From Physocladia obscura (lineage: Eukaryota > Chytridiomycota > Chytridiomycetes > Chytridiales > Chytriomycetaceae), in the NCBI GenBank assembly GCA_027596945.1, contig JADGJH010000247.1:5620-23644 (forward strand): a stretch of DNA of 18,025 bases. The letters are read 5' to 3'. This document shows positions 8,708 through 18,025 of this stretch, one piece after another (the first letter of the stretch is position 1; the number at the start of each line of letters is the position of its first letter). Made by a program: the position numbers and the translations under genes. Under the pieces are notes generated by a model, which was given only the letters and a program-made list of their open reading frames with translations, made no database searches and was not told where the DNA came from.

Positions 8708-10020
8708 TTAGAGGAATTGTGGATTGCTGTTTTTCGGTGGAACTAATGAGCCAATATGAAGCGATTTGATCGCTCTTTTGATGATATCTAAAAGTAATCG
8801 TTAAGTTAAGGAAACACGAAATTCGAAATACGAAGGAAAGATAAAAAAAGAACCATCAGTGAGCTCACGAGCAATGGCCAATTTGCTCATGTTTTTGTCA
8901 ACTTCTCCAGATAGCCAAGGTAGAAATAAAGATTCCACCTCCTTTTCAATAATATCATAAAAGTATCCGTTGGATGTAAGCGAATCGAAGACAGAGGGTA
9001 CAAGATTTGAAAGATATGCCTGCGCAAAAGCACGAGCTGCCACTTTCTCTGCTGCATCTTGTTTCTCTTTAAGCAATCTAATTTGTTCATTGAGGCGGCG
9101 TTCTTTTTCTTCCACCCGACGGCGCTCAGCATCCTCCATTCTTTGAACTTCAGCCAATTCAGCATTACGTTTTTCTTCAAATTTGATCTGAAACAGTCAT
9201 TATTAATGAAAAAAAAGCATGCAAATATCAAAAAAACCTGATGCTTTTTCAACACTGCCAGTTCATCCTCTTCTGCAACCTCCATCAGCGCTTGCTCCAA
9301 TGTTTTCCCCACAATAACTTCCAAAATTGGCTCTACTTCAAAATCGAAGTCAAATAATTCGCCATAATACACTTGCGTCGCAACATCGCTACCACTTTTC
9401 TGTGGGATATATAGTGGACTTGGCGCACGGTCTAAAAACGCGTCTGTTTGAGTTGCCGCATAAGCTTCGGGGATTTTGTCAGTCAATTCTTCAAGATAAA
9501 GATCCGTTTGGATATCAACGTGTTTACGGCCTTCAGTTGCGTCTGGTGTGCGAACACGACGCTGAGCTTCAGCGCGGCGCTTGGCTTTGAGGCGTCTGCG
9601 AATTTCGTTTTGTTTTTGTACTTCAACTGGGTCTGGTTGTGCGTGCTGAATAATGTGAAGTTTTCAGCAAGCTTTTGCATTGAAGATTTGCGCATAAAAG
9701 TCTTACAAGTGGAAGAACTGGGGACGCGTAGGTGTTTCCGCGATGAATCCGGCGATCGTACATAATATTCACTGGCCTAATATAATATTTTGCTTGAAAA
9801 AATATGGGAATTAAGATATTGACACTTACTGTGACCTCTGTTCTTTTTCGAATGAATCTCTATATTTTTTTTTCCCAGCCGATCGAACTGGCTCAGAAAC
9901 GAACGAGTACGCCTCATTTCCTTGCTGTTTCGTAGAGGCCGGATTATATTCCTCGCCGTGATTCTCTATTTGAGTCACTGAGTCGGACTGCTTTGGCAAA
10001 TTGGGCTCGGCTGCGATCAT
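8708..10020 (-). CDS. RSPH3: Radial spoke protein 3 (RSPH3/RSP3 orthologue)
   Basis: RSP3 is the stalk scaffold of axonemal radial spokes, anchoring them to doublet microtubules and binding RII-like domains. The five exons, in transcription order, are 10020-9830, 9776-9707, 9645-9238, 9187-8854 and 8787-8708, giving 360 residues; the introns are 53, 61, 50 and 66 nt. Family blocks in order are NIMYDRR (67-73), the GRKHVDIQTDLYLEE block (126-140), TQTDAFLDRAPSPLYIPQKS (152-171), GELFDFDFEVEPILEVIVGK (182-201), which covers the amphipathic AKAP-like helix, a highly charged coiled coil (about 224-275), and ARAFAQAYLSNLVPSVF followed by GYFYD and FLPWL. The last exon is easily missed: reading on past 8854 gives a false tail and stop at 8801, while splicing gives ELTDDIIKRAIKSL, which matches the family C-terminus. 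The start is the first ATG; upstream is non-coding. Confidence 0.95.
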
Positions 10021-10224
10021 TTTATCTCGTTTTTTCAATTTTTAATTCGATCAAATAAAACTTCAAAATTAATTTAATAAAACGAAATAAATTATCAAAT
10101 AAAATAAAATATAAAATAACGAAAATATGACAGTGTATGATATTTTAATTTGACTGAAAAATAATAAAACTGAAAGTGTTCAGAAGGTTCTTTTTGTTCA
10201 TTGTATTAAAAAAGGGAAAAACAA
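10021..10224. promoter_or_regulatory. Divergent promoter region between RSPH3 and the kinase gene
   Basis: This 204-bp, extremely AT-rich gap separates the two divergent start codons and so must hold both promoters unless they reach into coding sequence. I see A-rich runs and TATA-like stretches (about 10101-10120) but no motif I can assign to a factor. Confidence 0.5.
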
Positions 10225-12632
<2,408 letters not shown>

Positions 12633-12777
12633 ATAATAGACAAATACTTATTTTCAATTTTCCCACAATTTTCCTTGAAAATTATTATTAAAATTAATCA
12701 CATTTTCATTCAATGACTCATCTGTTTCATTAAGGTCGGTGAGTCATTCCGAAACAACAACAATTTTCAAGATCAAA
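12633..12777. other. Short tandem-gene spacer
   Basis: This 145-bp gap lies between two plus-strand genes. It must hold the kinase 3' UTR and the promoter of the CoA-transferase gene. I see no canonical AATAAA in it and no other feature. Confidence 0.5.
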
Positions 12778-14321
12778 ATGCTTCACCTCAGCAGCAAAGT
12801 CGCAAAACCTCTCAAGCCACAGCAAACTCGTTCTCTTCTGACTCGCAAAGGGCCACCGAAAGAAGTATTGTTTGATTGCGTTTGACTGAGTGAACTAGAA
12901 TAATTTCTTGACTCTATTTTGCCAGGTTTCTGTGGACGAAGCTGTTAAAGCAATCAGGTCGAACGACAGAGTATTTATTCACGGCGTTACCGCCACACCC
13001 GCAACCTTACTTGCCGCTCTTGAAAAGCGCATTCCAGAACTTACGGGAATCGAATTTTGCCATCTTCATCTTGATAAACCAAACCCGTAAGTATTAATTT
13101 ATCGAATGTAGCTAAATATTGGCACGCATTGGATCTCAATGATGAAAATTAAAAATAACAGATGTTCGCAAGAAAAATACAGGGCAAACGCGTTTACAAA
13201 CAACTTTTTCATTGGCGCAAACCAACGTAAACAAGTGGCACAGGGCATTTCGTCGTACACTTCCACATTCCTCAGCGAAGTGCCGCGAATTATTCGCGAA
13301 GGCCCGCTTACACCCGATGTAGCATTGATCAATGTTTCTCTGCCAGATAAGCACGGATACGTTTCTTTGGGAACAGAGGTTGCAACTGCTTTTCCCGCTG
13401 TTCAAATGGCCAAGACTGTTATTGCGCAGATGAATCCTCACGTTCCTCGAACACATGGAGACTCTTTTGTGCATATCGATGCACTCGATTATATCTGTCA
13501 CGTTAACGAGCCGTTGCCAGAAATTCCGGACGTTAAAATTGGCGATGTTGAAGGACAGATTGGCAAGATTATTTCAAATCTTGTTCCAGATGGCGCGACA
13601 CTACAAATGGGTATTGGAGCGATCCCAAACGCAGTCTTAGATGGCTTAAAAGGGCACAAGAATCTTGGAATCCACACAGAGGTGAATTTAACAGTATTAA
13701 AATTTCAGATTGAAAAATTATCAATAGATGTTTCAAGAAGGAGTTATTCCTCTCATTGAAGCTGGAATTGTAGATAACTCACAGAAAAAGTTTTTACCTG
13801 GGAAAATTCTAACTTCTTTCATCGTTGGTACTCGTCGTCTCTATGACTTTGTGGATGACAATCCAAGTGTCGTATTTTACGATGCGAGTATCGCAAACAA
13901 TCCAGTAATTATTGCACAAAACCCCAAGGTCACCGCAATCAATGCGGCTATTGAAGTAGACGTGACTGGACAAGTTTGCGCCGACTCGGTGGGCCACCGT
14001 ATGATCAGTGGAGTTGGTGGGCAGGTTGATTTTGAACGCGGTGCGGCTCTTTCAGAAGGTGGATTGCCTATTATTTGTCTGCCCAGCACAACAAAAAGCG
14101 GCGCCTCGCGTATTGTGACAGCAATTAAAAGTGGAGGTGGAATTATCACTTCTCGGCCGCACGTACATTATGTTGTTACTGAATATGGACACACGAATTT
14201 GTTTGGAAAGAATTTGCAACAGAGGGCAAAAGCCTTGATAGGGATTGCACACCCAAGACATCGCGAACAACTTGAACGGGATGCATTCGAATTTCTGGGA
14301 ATTAGTGCCTGGCGGGATTAG
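12778..14321 (+). CDS. Acetyl-CoA hydrolase/CoA-transferase family enzyme, probably mitochondrial
   Basis: This class I CoA-transferase moves CoA between acyl groups through a glutamyl-CoA intermediate. Family members include 4-hydroxybutyrate CoA-transferase and acetate:succinate CoA-transferase. The four exons are 12778-12864, 12926-13086, 13162-13681 and 13728-14321, giving 453 residues; the introns are 61, 75 and 46 nt. The N-terminal domain carries VFIHGVTATP, FFIGANQR and LPDKHGY; GIHTE holds the catalytic glutamate (Glu256), the last codon of exon 3. The C-terminal domain has SGVGGQVDFERGA, typical of the 4-hydroxybutyrate type, then VVTEYG. The first 29 residues are rich in Ser, Lys and Arg with no acid until the end, like a mitochondrial presequence. 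Substrates cannot be told from sequence; acetate/succinate exchange is a reasonable guess. The length is closer to bacterial enzymes than to yeast Ach1, as I recall its size. Confidence 0.9.
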
Positions 14322-14436
14322 CGCATAGAGTGACTGATTTTTTGTTGTTTTTGTGCACACAATTTCTTTCAAAGGTGAATTTGTGAAGACTTAATCAAAA
14401 AGTGATCAAAATCCAAAACACACACAAAAACAAAAT
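14322..14436. other. Short tandem-gene spacer
   Basis: This 115-bp gap lies between the CoA-transferase and the SRPBCC gene, both on the plus strand. A-rich sequence precedes the next ATG. No canonical poly(A) hexamer was found. Confidence 0.5.
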
Positions 14437-15042
14437 ATGTCTGTTTCAAGAGTTTCCGAATCACGCGTTCTTGGAGCGCCAATTGAAACCGTCTGGAATC
14501 TTGTTCGCTCCGTAAGTTCTACGCCTCTTTCTGCTTTATTACTGTTTGTTTGGGTATTTAAACGAAAGCGGATTCATCCAGGTGACTTTCGGTTTCTGGA
14601 AAGCCGTGAGACAGGTCGAAATCGAAGGCACCGCGGATGCCGTTGGATCTGTGCGTATCGTTCACTTCAAGGATGGATCGGTTCAGAAGTTCAAGATTCT
14701 CGAACTTTCGGGTATAAAGAATTTTGTTCAAACAAGATCCCCTTATTTTTGATTTCTGTTTAGATCTGGAACATTTCGTTACGTATGAAATTATTGAGTC
14801 TTCGGTTCCCACTCTTGTTCTCGCTGCGCATCACAAAATTCGTTTGCAGAAAGTCACGTACAATAACACTACCTTTGTTGACTTTTCCTCTGAGTTTTCT
14901 GCCGGTGAAAACACCGCCGCTGTTATCGCGGATTCCAAGTACAAGAAAATTGAAGCTTTGGAGGTTTGTTTTTATTTTTACTATTTTATTAAAATTAATA
15001 CTTCATTTTTACAATTAACAGGATTTGAGCCAGGCTCTTTGA
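14437..15042 (+). CDS. Small SRPBCC (Bet v1-like / polyketide cyclase-like) protein
   Basis: The four exons are 14437-14511, 14582-14711, 14764-14963 and 15022-15042, giving 141 residues; the introns are 70, 52 and 58 nt. The opening follows the SRPBCC pattern: a first strand, then a helix with APIETVWNLV, then GFWKAVRQVEIEG, the alternating strands of a small helix-grip fold, and the DSKYKKIEALEDL helix at the end. Proteins of this fold bind lipids, hormones or polyketide-like ligands in a central cavity. No catalytic residue can be assigned. No signal peptide or membrane segment is visible, so it is probably soluble and cytosolic. The last exon codes six residues and the stop. The stop shares a base with an AATAAA signal. 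Splice sites were chosen to keep the fold in frame; the family call is by pattern, not by a specific signature. Confidence 0.75.
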
Positions 15043-15047
15043 ATAAA
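15042..15047 (+). terminator. Poly(A) signal overlapping the SRPBCC stop codon
   Basis: The final A of the TGA stop is the first A of AATAAA, and a T run follows at 15053-15065. Confidence 0.55.
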
Positions 15048-15660
15048 ATTGATTTTTTTTTTTTCTTCGATTTCGTGAATAAAACCAATGTTTCCACAAT
15101 TGATTTTTATTTCAAGCTTAAACACTTTCACAGAAAACATCATTTAAATAGTCAGTCACCATCATATCAACAATAATAGAGGCGGAGTTGTAACGCAAGT
15201 TAGAGTAATTTTGATACAAAAAAATGACTGTGCCACCTCAAAGCCACTCCAAAACCTGCCACTTAGCACAATAAACTATACTATACCCTGAAACTTCCAG
15301 TGATTTATTGCAGGATCCACCAATATCTTCAGAACTTTCACAGCACACTAAAAATAAGTCGCAGAAAAAGTAGAGTTTCAATCTATAAGAAAAGCCTCAG
15401 AATGCGCGGAAGAATGACAACAAAATTGCAATAATTGAGATCTAAATTAAGTTGAATGCGCGTGAAAATTCCTGGTTTGACTATAAATCTTGCTCGTCTA
15501 TAGAATTAAGCTTTTGACGGTTCGAACAGGTTATTGCCTGCATTTTCTCTGCGGTATGTGACCGCGGCAGGAAAAGATATTTATGACTACAATTATCCAT
15601 GCAATTTTTTCAATTGCTAATTCCGTGAACAGTCACTGTAAATATAATTAAATAATTTGA
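15043..15660. other. 618-bp gap with hairpins, no assured gene
   Basis: The first part is T-rich 3' flank of the SRPBCC gene. The middle (about 15180-15480) is less AT-rich than other gaps and contains a short open segment after a TTGCAG acceptor-like site (from 15315 to a TAG at about 15372) that I cannot join to any gene. The end carries three hairpins (15537-15639). I found no tRNA or recognised small RNA. Confidence 0.4.
15537..15571. other. GC-rich two-step hairpin
   Basis: CCTGC (15537-15541) pairs with GCAGG (15567-15571), and inside it GCGGT (15551-15555) pairs perfectly with ACCGC (15561-15565) around a 5-nt loop. An asymmetric internal loop separates the two stems. Two weaker hairpins follow at 15601-15617 (6-bp stem) and 15629-15639 (4-bp stem). 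Confidence 0.45.
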
Positions 15661-15930
15661 ATGGAAATCCTGCTTAGTATTTCATCTCTCAATGAGTATT
15701 GTGTAGACATGATCGTGGAAAATAACCAGGAAACAAAAGAAAAAGAAGATGGCGTAGAGAAAGAATTTTGGGTTAATTTAAGGTGGTTGCGGGATTCATG
15801 TTTTTTCTTGATCAATGAAAAACAGAGAATCCAAGAATTGGCAGAAGTTTTCTCTTTCTCCCGTGCACGCTTATATTATGCGGATAAACGACCTGCGTTT
15901 TTCGGAATAGCAGGTCGGACATACAAATAA
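15661..15930 (+). CDS. Hypothetical protein, 89 codons
   Basis: The frame opens with ATG right after an in-frame TGA and ends in TAA at 15928. Support is indirect: the stop is overlapped by AATAAA (15926-15931) and another follows at 15930-15935, as seen for real genes here. The peptide has a Leu/Ile-rich start, a charged Lys/Glu middle and a basic, aromatic C-terminal half (for example WLRDSCFFLIN and RARLYYADKR). It has no signal peptide and no membrane segment of normal length. I do not recognise a family. It could be a small lineage-specific gene, one exon of a larger gene, or chance. Confidence 0.35.
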   Translation: MEILLSISSLNEYCVDMIVENNQETKEKEDGVEKEFWVNLRWLRDSCFFLINEKQRIQELAEVFSFSRARLYYADKRPAFFGIAGRTYK

Positions 15931-15935
15931 ATAAA
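15926..15935 (+). terminator. Overlapping AATAAA signals at the stop of the 89-codon ORF
   Basis: Two AATAAA hexamers overlap each other and the TAA stop codon. AT-rich and T-run sequence follows. Confidence 0.4.
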
Positions 15936-16060
15936 TTTTCGTAAAAAGAAATGTTTTTTTATTTTTTTGAGATTCAAAATTTTTTTTGATCAATTTAAAA
16001 TTTGTTAGAAATGGATTAAATCAACTTGATTAGAACGTTTTTTGAGAAAAGTATTTTAAA

Positions 16061-17152
16061 ATGACTGTGAGCACACCACAGAATATCCAAGTGATTGGTC
16101 GCACACAGCACGTTCATGTCGATCTTGCAAGTGGAGCATCAGGACAAGAAACAGGAATCCGCTTTGGATTTCCAGGAGTTACACTCCGCACACGTTTCAC
16201 CGGAACCTATTTGTGCATCAACGTCACGAAAACAAACGCAGCAGTATCATCTTATTTTCTTGTTCTTGTCGACATTCCTCCAAATTCGGCTCAATATGCA
16301 ACTATTGATTCCTCCGCTGGAACCCGCATCGAAATCTCGTCCAGTCCAAACTCGCAATCAATTATTATTGCCGAAAACCTCACTAACACAGAACACACTG
16401 TTGAACTCGTGCATTTGACAGAAACTTGGATAGGGGTGATCACAGTCGAATCGCTATCAACAGATGGAATCTTTTCAACTGAGCCTGTTGGACTGCCAAC
16501 AGAGCGTAAGCTTTTGCTTATCGGAGATTCGGTAACTTGTGGCGCAGCTATGGTTCTTCCTGACTCAACTCGTCAAACGCCAATCGGAGCAAATGCTTTT
16601 GACTCTTACGGTATGCGTTTAGCTCGACTACTCAATGCACAGTGCCACTTGGTGTCATATGGCGGAAAAGGATTAATTCGAGATTACTTGGGAAACTCCG
16701 ATTGGACAGGCCCGAAACTTTTTGAAACGTCCATACCAGAAGATTCTGTGAAATCACAGTGGAATCATGCATCATATATTCCTGACGCTATTTTAATTTC
16801 TTTGTGCACGAATGATGTAAATACAGGTATTCCAAATGAGATGGTGTTTGTTGACGCCTATGTGTCGTTTTTGAAGCGCATTCGTCAGGTTTATGCAAAT
16901 GCGCAAGTTTTTATTACTGAGGGCGCGATTGTCAATGATGGTCGAAATGAAAAATTTGGTGGTGCACCTGTCAAGAGTATAATTTGTGGGTATTTGGAGA
17001 GAGTTATTGAGTTAGTTGATGACGCTAAGATTAAAGCTATTTCGTCGAATCACTATCCTGGAACACCGGCAGATGTTCATCCAATTGACACAGAACATGA
17101 ATCAATGGCTCAAGACTTTGTATCAATTTTTAAAGATAATTTGTTGTGGTAA
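16061..17152 (+). CDS. CE2-like SGNH carbohydrate esterase, intronless
   Basis: The single exon codes 363 residues; an in-frame TGA at 16043 supports the ATG at 16061. Residues 1 to about 145 are beta-rich, as in the N-terminal jelly-roll of carbohydrate esterase family 2 (CE2). From about 148 comes an SGNH hydrolase domain: LLLIGDSVTCG with the nucleophile Ser157, the YGGKGL glycine block (about 200-205), a CTNDV block with Asn251, and DVHP with Asp338 and His340. CE2 enzymes remove acetyl groups from plant polysaccharides such as xylan and glucomannan. Two oddities: the usual Gly before TND is Cys249, and no signal peptide is visible although CE2 enzymes are normally secreted. It also lacks introns, unlike its neighbours. 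It may act inside the cell, or a 5' exon may be unseen. The family call rests on domain layout and motifs. Confidence 0.83.
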   Translation: MTVSTPQNIQVIGRTQHVHVDLASGASGQETGIRFGFPGVTLRTRFTGTYLCINVTKTNAAVSSYFLVLVDIPPNSAQYATIDSSAGTRIEISSSPNSQSIIIAENLTNTEHTVELVHLTETWIGVITVESLSTDGIFSTEPVGLPTERKLLLIGDSVTCGAAMVLPDSTRQTPIGANAFDSYGMRLARLLNAQCHLVSYGGKGLIRDYLGNSDWTGPKLFETSIPEDSVKSQWNHASYIPDAILISLCTNDVNTGIPNEMVFVDAYVSFLKRIRQVYANAQVFITEGAIVNDGRNEKFGGAPVKSIICGYLERVIELVDDAKIKAISSNHYPGTPADVHPIDTEHESMAQDFVSIFKDNLLW

Positions 17153-17178
17153 TAAGAATGGCACTGAAAGTGTATAGA

Positions 17179-17184
17179 AATAAA
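17179..17184 (+). terminator. Poly(A) signal of the plus-strand esterase
   Basis: AATAAA begins 27 nt after the stop, inside the 59-bp gap between the convergent esterase genes. Confidence 0.5.
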
Positions 17185-17204
17185 TTCAAAATCTAAAATT
17201 TTAT

Positions 17205-17210
17205 TTTATT
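17205..17210 (-). terminator. Poly(A) signal of the minus-strand esterase
   Basis: Minus-strand AATAAA lies 1 nt beyond the stop codon (17214-17212); a second copy is at 17205-17200. Transcripts of the two convergent genes probably overlap here. Confidence 0.5.
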
Positions 17211-17211
17211 G

Positions 17212-18025
17212 TTAACAGGTTTTCCAGCCAATTTTTAAGAGCTCATTGATTAGAATCTGTCCCATTCTTTCATTTTCCAACGCGCTTGGATGCCAGTCAC
17301 AGCCAGTTGGAATCTCCCAATTCAACCCATGATTTTGGCTGCCAAAATCAAAGGAGCTAATTCGTTTGTCACCAGTTTCAAGTTTCCATTTGCGTAGTAC
17401 CACTTCAATTCTATTTTTCGCTTCAATCAAATTTGAAGGTCCAAATATGGATCCGATTGTCAAGAATATATGCGCATGTGGATTCTTGGCTCTTATATTC
17501 TTGAGAAAATCTAAATAAGCTGTTTCGAAAGAAGTTCCTGGATCTCCTATGCTCCTATAATTCAAATTCAGTTAGTACTAAAATGATCTTAAACCAAAAA
17601 AGTAAAAGATTGACAGAGCCTGTGCTAACCAATCGTTGGTTCCAAGATTGACCAATATTACATCCATACTTTGTGAGAACGAATATGAAGTGGTTGACCA
17701 TTTTCCAAGGAGCGTTTCATAAATTAATGGAAGCAAGTCAGTAGTCGAGCCACCATAACCTCGGCACACACCCCATCCAGATCGTGCAACTGTGCTCAGC
17801 TGTGCATTGAAATATCTTGCAGCAATAGTCCCATAAGTATGGAACCATGATGAATTTTCAGCGCTACCAGGGCTATAACGGGAAGGATCGGTTCCACCAT
17901 TAGGGTGATATTCAACCCCGAGATTACCATACCCAGCACTAATAGAGTCGCCAATGATTTCAAAGTTATATCTCGCAACTGGCGCCAAAGTTTTCACAAC
18001 TGTGCCATCAACAAATCCCAAAAAC
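17212..18025 (-). CDS. CE2-like SGNH carbohydrate esterase, 5' partial
   Basis: The gene enters from the right edge. The exons seen are 18025-17630 and 17554-17212, joined across a 75-nt intron (17629-17555) with a perfect TACTAAC branch site. The product is the SGNH domain of a CE2-like esterase: EIIGDSISAGYGN with the nucleophile serine, SGWGV glycine block, VNLGTNDW with the canonical Gly and Asn, and CDWHP with the catalytic Asp and His. The ENSSWFHTYGTIAARYFNAQ stretch matches the CE2 helix after block I. The N-terminal beta domain and any signal peptide lie outside the window. All catalytic residues are intact. It is clearly related to the facing gene but quite diverged, so the pair is not a recent duplication. 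The frame has no ATG near the edge, which confirms truncation. Confidence 0.87.

Noticed and set aside
8545..8769. Plus-strand ORF, which with a putative intron at 8645-8699 gives a convincing ending VSLEELWIAVFRWN.
   Set aside because: The region is the antisense of the last RSPH3 exon (8708-8787), whose minus-strand reading continues a conserved protein.
9327..9765. Two long plus-strand ORFs.
   Set aside because: They are antisense shadows of RSPH3 exons 2 and 3.
13136..14372. Several minus-strand ORFs over the CoA-transferase gene.
   Set aside because: They are shadows of a strongly supported plus-strand gene and show no domain.
15515..15535. GGTTCGAAC-like box resembling a tRNA B box.
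   Set aside because: The flanking bases do not form a T-arm stem on either strand, and no anticodon or acceptor stem is present.

Overview
This is a gene-dense, AT-rich stretch of eukaryotic nuclear DNA. I could place 36 small GT-AG introns of 46 to 81 nt by keeping conserved protein motifs in frame. Two genes are axonemal (a kinesin-9/KIF9 orthologue and radial spoke protein 3), so the organism makes a motile flagellum. Together with the short introns, a MARK-type kinase, a bacterial-type CoA-transferase and family-2 carbohydrate esterases, this fits a zoosporic (chytrid-like) fungus. That placement is inference; another flagellated protist is possible.

Layout, left to right. 43-2230 (+): 3' part of a CCHC zinc-knuckle protein of unknown role, cut by the window edge. 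2499-3251 (-): complete mitochondrial-type peptide deformylase in four exons. 3276-6397 (+): complete kinesin-9 in fifteen exons, head to head with the deformylase and with only 24 bp between start codons. 6854-7891 (-): cysteine-rich, heavily glycosylatable, probably GPI-anchored surface protein with an unresolved N-terminus. 7892-8707: poorly explained gap with one weak small ORF. 8708-10020 (-): complete RSPH3 in five exons. 10225-12632 (+): MARK/Par-1-like kinase with kinase, UBA and KA1 domains in eight exons. 12778-14321 (+): mitochondrial acetyl-CoA hydrolase/CoA-transferase family enzyme in four exons. 14437-15042 (+): small SRPBCC (Bet v1-like) protein in four exons. 15043-15660: non-coding stretch with a cluster of hairpins. 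15661-15930 (+): orphan 89-codon ORF. 16061-17152 (+) and 17212-18025 (-): two convergent family-2 (CE2-like) SGNH esterases, the second cut by the right edge.

There is no operon. The functional threads are flagellar motility (kinesin-9, RSPH3), mitochondrial protein maturation and acyl-CoA metabolism (deformylase, CoA-transferase), polarity or microtubule signalling (MARK-like kinase), and cell surface or polysaccharide processing (GPI-type protein, CE2 esterases). Spacing is tight: several AATAAA signals lie on or within 4 nt of the stop codon. I found no tRNA, rRNA, CRISPR array or transposon. The most unusual points are the 24-bp divergent promoter, the duplicated module in the orphan surface protein, the esterase pair, and the structured gap at 15.5 kb.
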